Shown here in pieces: positions 1 to 5,595 of a stretch of 14,791 bases of DNA. Within the stretch, counting starts at the first letter, position 1. The number at the start of each line of letters is the position of its first letter. The stretch comes from JANYJJ01 sp038241115 (GTDB taxonomy: Bacteria; Pseudomonadota; Gammaproteobacteria; Burkholderiales; Burkholderiaceae_C), in assembly GCA_038241115.1 (NCBI GenBank), contig JBBRGA010000087.1:1-14791 (forward strand), written 5' to 3'. The translations under genes and the position numbers were made by a program. The notes under the pieces were generated by a model. That model had not been told where the DNA came from. It was given only the letters and a program-made list of their open reading frames with translations, and ran no database searches.

Positions 1-173
1 CGAACCACAACGGCTGACACCGCTGCGACGCTCGCACCAATGCGTGTTCGGTCATCTAGGCGCTGCCGTTCACCTTGTAGCGCAAGATCGTTTCTCCGCG
101 AACAACGGGCGCCGCCAGGCGCTTGGGATGCTCCTAGGCGCGCGATATATCTTGCGGTGAGGTCAGAGCAGGA

Positions 174-229
174 CTTCGATACGCAATGCGTACGCTGTCC
201 TGAGGTATCGAAGGGTCAGCCCGAACGGG
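174..229. repeat. REP-like palindromic intergenic repeat, copy 1
   Basis: CTTCGATAC (174-182) and GTATCGAAG (205-213) are perfect inverted arms. The block CCTGAGGTATCGAAGG (199-214) recurs exactly at 9147-9162. TCAGCCCGAACGG (216-228) is the exact reverse complement of 9114-9126. Two shared blocks in intergenic DNA about 9 kb apart indicate a dispersed repeat family. Elements of this style (TTCGGGCTGA plus GGTATCGAAGG) are, from memory, common in Burkholderiales intergenic regions. Confidence 0.6.
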
Positions 230-237
230 TTTAGGTT

Positions 238-261
238 TGTGTTCGTATGTTCATGAACACA
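238..261. terminator. Palindromic site downstream of rarD, possible weak terminator
   Basis: TGTTCATGAACA (248-259) is a perfect 12-bp palindrome. An alternative hairpin pairs TGTGTTC (238-244) with GAACACA (255-261). It begins about 11 nt past the rarD stop on the minus strand. There is no clear T-run after it in the rarD direction, so a terminator role is only a guess. A protein-binding palindrome is equally possible. Confidence 0.25.
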
Positions 262-271
262 GTTGTCCCAA

Positions 272-1171
272 CTACTTCGCCGCAGCTTCTTTCGCGCCAA
301 AGCTGTTGCCTGTCGCGAACCACCAAGCCTCCCAGCTGTAAACCACCAGCGCCGTCCAGATCAAGCCAAAGCCAATGGCGCGCGTGCTGGAAAACGGTTC
401 CTTGAACAGCCACAGTCCCAGCACAAACTGAATGCTGGGGCCGAGGTACTGAAGCAGCCCCAGTGTGCTCATGCTGATGCGCCGCGCACCGGCTGCAAAC
501 AGGAGCAGCGGTATGGCGGTGATCGGGCCAATGCCGATGAGCATGGCGTTGGAAAGCGGGCTGGTGGTGGGGAAGCTGCCCACGCCTTTGGACAAACCCC
601 AAACGGCCAGCCCCACAGCCAGCGGCGTCAGCAACATCGTCTCTAACGTGAGACCTTCCAAAGGGCCGAGCGGCGCGGTTTTGCGCATCAGCCCGTAACC
701 GCCGAAAGTGCAAGCCAGCACCAGCGCAATCCAGGGAAATCGCCCGCCCTGCAGCGCCAGCCACAGCACCCCCGTAGCCGCCAACGCCAGTGCCGCCAAC
801 TGCGCCCTGCGCAGCCGCTCGTGCAGCACGGTGTAACCCAGCAAAACATTCACCAACGGCGTGATGAAGTAGCCCAAGCTGGCTTCAATCACGTGGCCAT
901 TCGTCACCGACCAGATGTAGGTCAGCCAGTTGACAGACAACAGCGTGGCGCTGATCGCGCTGACACCCACCAGGCGCGGCTGGCTGCGCGCCTGCTTCAA
1001 CCAGTCCCACTGCCGCCGCAGCGCCAACACGCCCAGCAAAAACAGCAGCGACCACAGCACCCGGTGCACCAACACCTCCAGCGGCGCAATGTCTGACAGC
1101 AGTTTGAAATACAGCGGAAACAAGCCCCAAATCACGTAAGCCAGGGCGGCGCTGAGGATGCCTTTGTTCAT
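272..1171 (-). CDS. rarD: RarD family DMT-superfamily transporter
   Basis: Integral inner-membrane permease of the drug/metabolite (EamA) superfamily, RarD branch. E. coli RarD is labelled chloramphenicol-sensitive, but its natural substrate is not settled. The protein is 299 residues, against 296 in E. coli, and aligns by eye along its length. Examples are the N-terminal ALAYVIWGLFPLYFKLL, HRVLWSLLF, the NWLTYIWSV then EASLGYFITPLVNVLLG stretch typical of RarD, and STLGLLQYLGPSIQFVLG near the end. About ten hydrophobic helices are visible. The start is set at 1171 (MNKGIL), matching the family N-terminus. The frame stays open upstream to 1285, but that part is Ala/Gly-rich and unlike the family. 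It is transcribed alone, divergent from the membrane-protein gene at 1499. The ribosome-binding site is weak. Confidence 0.93.
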   Translation of the reverse strand: MNKGILSAALAYVIWGLFPLYFKLLSDIAPLEVLVHRVLWSLLFLLGVLALRRQWDWLKQARSQPRLVGVSAISATLLSVNWLTYIWSVTNGHVIEASLGYFITPLVNVLLGYTVLHERLRRAQLAALALAATGVLWLALQGGRFPWIALVLACTFGGYGLMRKTAPLGPLEGLTLETMLLTPLAVGLAVWGLSKGVGSFPTTSPLSNAMLIGIGPITAIPLLLFAAGARRISMSTLGLLQYLGPSIQFVLGLWLFKEPFSSTRAIGFGLIWTALVVYSWEAWWFATGNSFGAKEAAAK

Positions 1172-1498
1172 GGAAGATGGGGACGGGCCTTGCGGACGCG
1201 CGAATGCTGGAAACAGATTGTCTAGCAGCCCTGCGCGCGACGCAGCCACGCCAGCGACACCTGCCGACCCCGCACATTCACACATTCACTTTCAGCTTGT
1301 GGTGCAGAGTTCACACAAACACCCCCAAGGTGTGGGGGAGTCGTCATTTGATGCGATCAATTGTCATGAAGTGCTGTGCAGAATGTCTTTACAACAGCCG
1401 ATAACCACGTATCGCGTGCGTTGTTTCAGTCAAGCAGTCAGTTGATCAATGAATCAGCCGTTCAGCCCGCCGCACAGTCCATTTTTCAAGGAGCAGCC
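1172..1498. other. Divergent intergenic region between rarD and the membrane-protein gene
   Basis: This 327-nt stretch should hold the promoters of two divergent genes, but no strong -35/-10 pair is evident. CCCCC (1322-1326) and GGGGG (1334-1338) flank a 7-nt loop. An alternative stem pairs ACACC (1319-1323) with GGTGT (1329-1333). TTGATCAA (1442-1449) is a perfect 8-bp palindrome. The rarD frame remains open to 1285 but encodes only low-complexity Ala/Gly/Val. Nothing else is recognised. Confidence 0.45.
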
Positions 1499-2053
1499 AT
1501 GACAAACACCATCAATGTCGGAGCACGGTCTTTGTTCGTCACCGTCACCGCCTGGGCGTTCATCGCGCTGGGTCTGATTGCGGCTGCGTCGGCGCTGGTG
1601 CAAAACGCCACGACGGCCAGTTTGCTGCCGGGATTGACGGTGGCAGGCGCGGTGCAACCGCTGCCTTTACTGTCAGGGGCCTTGACGGGATTCTTAGTGG
1701 GCTATTTGCCCTGGGTGCTGGGCGCAGGGTTGGTCATGTCCTTGGCCACCACTGCTTCGGCCATTGGCCTGCTTTTGCGCCTGAACTGGGCACGCCGCGT
1801 TTTCATTGGCATGCTGGTGGTGGCCATTGCTGCCAATTTGCTGGGCCTGTGGTTGCAGCAAGAAGTGGTGCAGTCTGTGGTGGCCAACACCTTGAGCAGT
1901 GCGCCGGTACCGGCCCGTTTGCTGGGCGTGTTTGGCGGCTTCGTCACCGCCGCACGCGTGATGGCGGTGCTGATGACGCTCGCCACCTGCGGCGCGCTGG
2001 CGCTCATCATTCGGTCGCTGATGACGCCCACGGTGCGCCAAGAATTTGCTTGA
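1499..2053 (+). CDS. Hypothetical four-helix integral membrane protein
   Basis: A 184-residue protein I do not recognise. It is strongly hydrophobic, with probable membrane helices near residues 11-34, 60-90, 99-117 and 141-172. Short charged segments lie between (LNWARRV at about 94-100) and a basic/polar C-terminus follows. The start at 1499 is supported by an AAGGAG ribosome-binding site at 1488-1493, five bases upstream. The frame extends upstream to 1376, but that part is less hydrophobic and has no such site. No catalytic or binding motif is visible. It stands alone, divergent from rarD and convergent with the vapD module. It is likely an inner-membrane protein; function unknown. Confidence 0.75.
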   Translation: MTNTINVGARSLFVTVTAWAFIALGLIAAASALVQNATTASLLPGLTVAGAVQPLPLLSGALTGFLVGYLPWVLGAGLVMSLATTASAIGLLLRLNWARRVFIGMLVVAIAANLLGLWLQQEVVQSVVANTLSSAPVPARLLGVFGGFVTAARVMAVLMTLATCGALALIIRSLMTPTVRQEFA

Positions 2054-2110
2054 ATTTGGGTTGAACCTAGCGTTCCTGATGACGAATCTGGAAATGGCGC
2101 AAACAACGCA

Positions 2111-2407
2111 TCAGCCCGCTTTGACAACAGCTGTGAAGTCTGACCATTGCTCAATGCGGAAGGCGCGAATGTCGCGCACCGACTTTGGAAGCCAAGGGCG
2201 TGCGCGCAGCGCTTGAATGGCGAGAAACAGGTTGGCCATGTCCTCGTTGTCGTTGACGTCGAGACTGCCTTGCACTCGGCGGAAACCATGCTCACCGAGC
2301 ACGGCACCTATTTCGGCGTAGGCCTATTTTTTTACATACCGATTGACGCCTTTGGGATGGTTCTTCTCCGTGTCGGCCACCACCAAGTCAAAAGCCACTG
2401 CGTACAT
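2111..2407 (-). pseudogene. vapD: vapD (Cas2-like endoribonuclease/toxin) interrupted by in-frame TAG
   Basis: The frame from ATG 2407 reads MYAVAFDLVVADTEKNHPKG, a classic VapD N-terminus with the AFDL strand. It hits TAG at codon 28 (2324-2326), then continues in the same frame as AYAEIGAVLGEHGFRRVQGS and ends with KSVRDIRAFRIEQWSDFTAVVKAG, the VapD hallmark C-terminus. Compared by eye with intact VapD (HPKGV-Q-AYTDIG), about 15 extra bases (2326-2340, containing T7 on the plus strand) bring in the stop. VapD of Helicobacter is a purine-specific endoribonuclease with a Cas2-like fold. The part after the stop lacks the AFDL strand, so the protein is probably inactive. A 63-residue product from GTG 2302 is possible in principle. 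The upstream small gene overlaps its start by one base (TGATG), the layout of a translationally coupled vapXD pair. Confidence 0.85.
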
Positions 2408-2607
2408 CAGTGAGCCTCGGGGTCGTCGGTCAGACGCGTCCAGCGGTACTCCGCTTTTTCGCCAGTCTCGACCATGGTGACCTCGACCATCCAGTCGCCA
2501 TCGTCCAACTGACGAAGGGCACGACCCACCTCGTATTTCGGACCGAAGTGGCCGAAGCTCTTGATCTTGCCGACTGGAACAGACGGCGGTGCGACGACTG
2601 CGTGCAT
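2407..2607 (-). CDS. Small protein in the VapX (antitoxin-like) position upstream of vapD
   Basis: A 66-residue acidic protein (PVGKIKSFGHFGPKYEVG near residues 11-28, then a DDGDWMVEVTMVETGE segment). Its position directly upstream of vapD, with stop and start overlapping in TGATG, matches the small antitoxin gene vapX described with vapD in Haemophilus. I base the role on position, not on sequence identity to VapX. The fold resembles short DUF5397-type proteins as I remember them, with low certainty. A GGGAG ribosome-binding site lies a few bases upstream of ATG 2607. Unlike its partner it appears intact, so it may be a surviving antitoxin beside a dead toxin. Confidence 0.65.
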   Translation of the reverse strand: MHAVVAPPSVPVGKIKSFGHFGPKYEVGRALRQLDDGDWMVEVTMVETGEKAEYRWTRLTDDPEAH

Positions 2608-2624
2608 GGTTACTCTCCCAAATA

Positions 2625-2637
2625 AAAACTCAGTTTT
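2625..2637. promoter_or_regulatory. Palindrome upstream of the vapX-like gene, possible operator
   Basis: AAAACT (2625-2630), a central C, and AGTTTT (2632-2637) form a perfect 6+1+6 palindrome 18 bp before the ATG of the vapX-like gene. Toxin-antitoxin modules are often autoregulated at such sites, but there is no direct evidence here. No confident -35/-10 pair was found for this gene. Confidence 0.3.
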
Positions 2638-2762
2638 ATCTTAGCGCAGCAGGTCAAGCAGGTTCGAGCCGAGCCGCCTTGCTTGCTGGGCGTGACGATT
2701 TCCAGGTTGACCGCGCAAAACGCCTATTCCGCCACTTTCACGGGCTTTTGAAATCGGCCGAT

Positions 2763-2790
2763 TTGTGCCAAGATACTGTACAAATATACA
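2763..2790 (+). promoter_or_regulatory. Putative imuA promoter overlapping the LexA box
   Basis: TTGTGC (2763-2768) and TATACA (2785-2790) are spaced by 16 bp, a plausible sigma-70 pair. The -10 lies inside the LexA box, which would let LexA block polymerase. Transcription would start near 2797, leaving about 80 nt of leader before the chosen imuA start. Confidence 0.45.
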
Positions 2791-2793
2791 GTT
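2774..2793. promoter_or_regulatory. LexA-binding SOS box upstream of imuA
   Basis: TACTGTACAAATATACAGTT matches the CTGT-N8-ACAG consensus exactly: CTGT at 2776-2779, an A/T-rich 8-bp centre, and ACAG at 2788-2791. Its place just ahead of an imuA-imuB-dnaE2 operon is where a LexA site is expected. LexA binding should repress the operon until DNA damage triggers LexA cleavage. Confidence 0.93.
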
Positions 2794-2878
2794 ATCGAGA
2801 CTTGTCGTGCCACCCGCTTTTGCCACCACCATCACTTCGTTTGCAGATCAGCAGACGGATGCTGATGCGCAGGCGGAA

Positions 2879-3799
2879 ATGACGCAGTTGATGTCCCCGC
2901 AGGCTTCAGCCGCGCTGCGCTGGCAGCAGGCGACTGACGCACCGCGTGGTGTCAGGGCAAACGTCAAACCAGACGTTAGAGTGCCCGAAACCCTGCACCC
3001 CGCGCTGTGGCTGGGCCATCAGTTGGGGCGTCATGCAGACGCTGCCGTGTCCAGCGGGTTCAACTTGCTGGATGCGCAACTGCCAGGCGGTGGCTGGCCG
3101 CGCCGGGTGCTCACCGAGCTGCTGTTGCCGCATCCGGGCGTGGGTGAAATTCGTTTGCTGGCACCGAGCCTGGCGGCCACGCAGCGCAGCGGACGTTTGG
3201 TGATGGTGTTTGACCCACCGGCCCAGTTGTCGGCGCAGGCTTTGGCGGCGTTGGGCTTTGACGTGAGCGCCTTGTTGGTCATCAACACCCGCTCGCGTGT
3301 GATTCCGGGCACCGACAGTTTGTGGGCGTTGGAGCAGGCTTTGAAAAGCGGCCATGTGGGCGCGGTGCTGGCTTGGTTGCCGCCGCGCCTGCGCGCCGAG
3401 CGGCTGCGGCGTTTGCAAATTGCGGCTCAGGCGCACGACGGGCCTGCCTTTGTAATGCGCGAGATGGATTCGCATCAACGGCCAACGGCCGCGCCGCTGC
3501 GCCTGGGTTTACGCCCGGGTGGGGCCGATGTGTTGACGGTCAGCGTGCTCAAGCGCCGCGGCCCGCCGCTGCTCACGCCCCTGCGCCTGGACTTGCCGCC
3601 GGTGCTGTCGGCCGCCGCGCGGGGCAGGGCGCAGCGCGGGCTGGCTGAGCCTGCTGCGATCGGCATGGAATTGAAAAACGCGGCAACAAATGTGCTGACT
3701 GGCGAAGTGACAAGCGAAGTGACAAGCGCAGCGATGAGCGCGGCATCCAACGAGCAGCCGCTGCACGCCGCCACTTTTGTCAATCTCGCCTCCAGCTGA
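2879..3799 (+). CDS. imuA: ImuA, RecA-like translesion synthesis accessory protein
   Basis: ImuA (also called SulA2/RecA-like) is an accessory partner of ImuB and DnaE2 in damage-induced mutagenesis and is thought to act at the replication fork. The family signature is clear: LHPALWLGHQLG, then SGFNLLDAQLPGGGWPRRVLTELL, HPGVGEIRLLAPSLA, and DSLWALEQALKSGHVGAVLAWLPPRL. A canonical Walker A lysine motif is not visible (PGVGEIRL sits in that area), as is usual for this group. The frame is open from 2765, but that would start inside the LexA box, so I chose ATG 2879 (306 residues, weak upstream AGGCGG). GTG 2807 or ATG 2891 are alternatives. The last ~50 residues extend beyond the usual family end and contain EVTS repeats. 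First gene of the mutasome operon; imuB starts 20 nt later. Confidence 0.9.
   Translation: MTQLMSPQASAALRWQQATDAPRGVRANVKPDVRVPETLHPALWLGHQLGRHADAAVSSGFNLLDAQLPGGGWPRRVLTELLLPHPGVGEIRLLAPSLAATQRSGRLVMVFDPPAQLSAQALAALGFDVSALLVINTRSRVIPGTDSLWALEQALKSGHVGAVLAWLPPRLRAERLRRLQIAAQAHDGPAFVMREMDSHQRPTAAPLRLGLRPGGADVLTVSVLKRRGPPLLTPLRLDLPPVLSAAARGRAQRGLAEPAAIGMELKNAATNVLTGEVTSEVTSAAMSAASNEQPLHAATFVNLASS
3704..3751 (+). repeat. 12-bp tandem repeats in the ImuA C-terminal tail
   Basis: GAAGTGACAAGC occurs twice in exact tandem (3704-3715, 3716-3727), followed by degenerate units GCAGCGATGAGC and GCGGCATCCAAC. They encode EVTS-EVTS-AAMS-AASN. Related units occur in imuB at 4342-4428. Confidence 0.7.
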
Positions 3800-3819
3800 G
3801 CTGAGCGTGATCCCGCACC

Positions 3820-5577
3820 ATGCTTTGGATTGCCCTTCATTTGCCGCTGCTGTCGCTGGAATCTTTCACCACCACTTTGCTGCCTGAATTGCCTGGGTTG
3901 TGTGAGTTGCAAAAGTCACCAGTCGCGTTGATGGACGCGCAGCGCGTGCTTCATGCCAATGCAGCAGCGCTGGCTTTGGGTGTGAAACCCGGCTTGAAGC
4001 GCGCCACCGCTTTGGCTTTGGCGCCGCATCTCACGCTCGGTCAGGCCGATGCGACACGTGACGCGCTGGCTTTGACCAGCGTGGCGCATGTGGCGCTGGC
4101 GTTCACGCCGTCGGTGGTGTGCGGTGGTGACAACCACGCGGACACTGACAACCGCGCTGACGCCCACACCGTGCTGCTCGAAGTGCACGCCAGCCTGCGT
4201 TACTTCGGTGGCTTTGAGCGTTTGTTGCAAAGCTTGCAGGCAGCCGCGGCACCGCTGGGCCACACGCTGCAAATCGCCAGCGCCCCCACGGCGCAAGGGG
4301 CTGCGTTGTTGTCGCGAATGGCGATGTCGGGGGTGGCTTCTGAGGTGACACCTAAGGTGACATCCAAGGCGTCCTCAAGTGCGTCATCTGGTGTGTCATC
4401 TGGTGCGTCATCTCGTGCCTCATCCCTGGCTGTTCATTGCACCGACCTGGCATCACTCACCCGCACCCTCGACCGTGCGCCGGTGTGGTTGCTGGGCCCC
4501 GGCCGCGAGCATTGGGAGGCGCTGGAAAGCATGGGCCTGCGCACCCTGGGCGACCTGCGCCGCCTGCCGCGGTCGGGCTTGGCACGGCGCTTTGGTGAGG
4601 CCTTGCTGGACGAGCTGGACCGCGCCCTGGGCCAGCGCCCCGACCCGCGTGTGTGGCTCAGCCTGCCCGAGGTTTTCAGCAGCAAGCTGGAGCTTTTTGC
4701 GCGCGCCGACACCACCGAGCAAGTGCTGCACGGCGCATCCATTTTGTTGATGCGCCTGGTGGCCTGGGCCGCAGCGCGACAGGTGCAGGTGCGCCGCTTC
4801 ACGCTGCGCATGCTGCACGAGCCGCGTAGGCGCAGCCAGCTGCATATCAACACGCCAACCCACTCGCAAACCAACACCCAAACCAACACCCAAACCGATG
4901 CTCAACTTGACAAACCAGCGCTTCTCGTCAGCGAGCTGGAAGTCGCCCTGGGCGAGCCCTCGCGCGATGCGGCGCATTTGCTGGTGTTGCTGCGAGAACG
5001 CCTGGCCCATGTGCAGTTGGCAGCCCCCACGCTCGACCTGCAATTGCACTGCTTCGACGTGGCCCACCGCGCTGCGCCCAACACCGAGTTGTTCCCCACG
5101 GCGGGCAGCGAACGCGAAGGCATCGCGCGTTTGATTGAGCGCTTGCAAGCGCGCTTGGGGGCAGAACACATTCAGCGCCTGGTGGCCGTGCAAGACCACC
5201 GGCCCGAGCGCGGCGGGGTGATGCAGACGGCTTCTGTGTCGACGCGATCGGGGGTGGCCAGGGTGGCGGGTGTGGCAGCCACACCCGCCACCGATGCCGC
5301 GCCGCATTTCAACCCGCAGCGCCCCGTTTGGCTGTTGCCCACGCCCCAAGCCTTGCACGAGCGCCAAGCCCGCCCGCTGCTCAACGGCCATCCGCTGCAA
5401 CTGCTGTGCGGCCCCGAGCGCGTTGAAGCCGGCTGGTGGGACGCGGCGCTGGCCGAGCGCGATTACTTCATCGCCCAAGCCGCCGACGGCGCGCTGGTGT
5501 GGGTGTATCGCGCCAGGCTGCCGCTGTCGGTGGCGGTGGACGCGCAGGGTTGGTTTTTGCAAGGCAGGTTCGCGTGA
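3820..5577 (+). CDS. imuB: ImuB, inactive Y-family polymerase adaptor
   Basis: ImuB is a Y-family (DinB-like) protein lacking polymerase activity. It links the beta clamp, ImuA and DnaE2. At 585 residues it is longer than usual for the family (roughly 450-520). The N-terminus MLWIALHLPLLSLESF replaces the catalytic Asp strand of active DinB. LLEVHASLRYFGG (about 116-128) takes the place of the second acidic motif. WLLGPGREHWEALESMGLRTLGDLRRLPRSGLARRFG is the helix-hairpin-helix region. NTELF (421-425) weakly resembles a clamp-binding motif. The C-terminal PVWLLPTPQAL to WFLQGRFA is a typical ImuB tail. Low-complexity insertions lie near residues 101-116, 173-202 and 343-366, and near 475-492 over a palindrome. 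The ATG at 3820 gives the family N-terminus; its ribosome-binding site is weak. dnaE2 begins 18 nt after its stop. Confidence 0.93.
   Translation: MLWIALHLPLLSLESFTTTLLPELPGLCELQKSPVALMDAQRVLHANAAALALGVKPGLKRATALALAPHLTLGQADATRDALALTSVAHVALAFTPSVVCGGDNHADTDNRADAHTVLLEVHASLRYFGGFERLLQSLQAAAAPLGHTLQIASAPTAQGAALLSRMAMSGVASEVTPKVTSKASSSASSGVSSGASSRASSLAVHCTDLASLTRTLDRAPVWLLGPGREHWEALESMGLRTLGDLRRLPRSGLARRFGEALLDELDRALGQRPDPRVWLSLPEVFSSKLELFARADTTEQVLHGASILLMRLVAWAAARQVQVRRFTLRMLHEPRRRSQLHINTPTHSQTNTQTNTQTDAQLDKPALLVSELEVALGEPSRDAAHLLVLLRERLAHVQLAAPTLDLQLHCFDVAHRAAPNTELFPTAGSEREGIARLIERLQARLGAEHIQRLVAVQDHRPERGGVMQTASVSTRSGVARVAGVAATPATDAAPHFNPQRPVWLLPTPQALHERQARPLLNGHPLQLLCGPERVEAGWWDAALAERDYFIAQAADGALVWVYRARLPLSVAVDAQGWFLQGRFA
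4342..4428 (+). repeat. 12-bp minisatellite inside imuB
   Basis: Seven degenerate 12-bp units in frame. They begin with GAGGTGACACCT and AAGGTGACATCC and pass into GCGTCCTCAAGT, GCGTCATCTGGT (4381-4392), GTGTCATCTGGT, GCGTCATCTCGT and GCCTCATCCCTG. They encode a Ser/Ala/Thr-rich insert (about residues 175-202) before the TDLASLTRTLDRAPVW segment. Confidence 0.8.
4867..4899 (+). repeat. 12-bp tandem repeat encoding QTNT in imuB
   Basis: CAAACCAACACC at 4867-4878 is repeated exactly at 4879-4890, followed by a partial unit CAAACCGAT. It encodes QTNTQTNTQTD from residue 350, part of a polar insert (about 343-366) between the MLHEPRRRSQ strand and the LLVSELEVALGEP segment. Confidence 0.8.
5262..5292. 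repeat. Perfect 15+1+15 bp inverted repeat within imuB
   Basis: GGTGGCGGGTGTGGC (5262-5276) and GCCACACCCGCCACC (5278-5292) are exact reverse complements around a single A at 5277. The coding sense is VAGVAATPAT, in a variable linker between the DHRPERGG segment and the C-terminal PQRPVWLLP domain. It would form a very stable GC-rich hairpin in single-stranded DNA or mRNA. Confidence 0.9.
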
Positions 5578-5595
5578 AAGCGAGCGTGAGTTGAG

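Larger units (their letters stand above)
1..271. other. Intergenic stretch downstream of rarD, no supported gene
   Basis: No convincing gene is seen here. The short open frames have no recognisable protein character. The right half holds a palindromic REP-like repeat (174-229) and a short palindrome (248-259), both annotated separately. The window edge cuts the region, so a gene ending just to the left cannot be excluded. Confidence 0.5.

Noticed and set aside
1172..1285. Upstream extension of the rarD reading frame
   Set aside because: The added 38 residues are Ala/Gly/Pro-rich and unlike the RarD N-terminus, which begins exactly at the ATG at 1171.
1319..1338. C5/G5 hairpin upstream of the membrane-protein gene as a riboswitch or terminator
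   Set aside because: The stem is short, has alternative pairings and no T-run, and shows no recognisable aptamer pattern.
2111..2407. VapD as a CRISPR Cas2 with a nearby array
   Set aside because: VapD shares the Cas2-like fold, but no cas1 or regularly spaced repeat-spacer array is present in the window.
2641..2835. 64-codon minus-strand frame between the vapX-like gene and imuA
   Set aside because: Its start would lie across the LexA box and past it; I recognise no family. At most the end may be a gene remnant.
2765..2878. Upstream extension of the imuA reading frame to 2765
   Set aside because: It would begin inside the LexA box and promoter; residues before ATG 2879 are not ImuA-like.
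4453..5562. 369-codon open frame antisense to imuB
   Set aside because: Shadow of imuB codon usage; low-complexity Gln/His/Arg composition with no family features.
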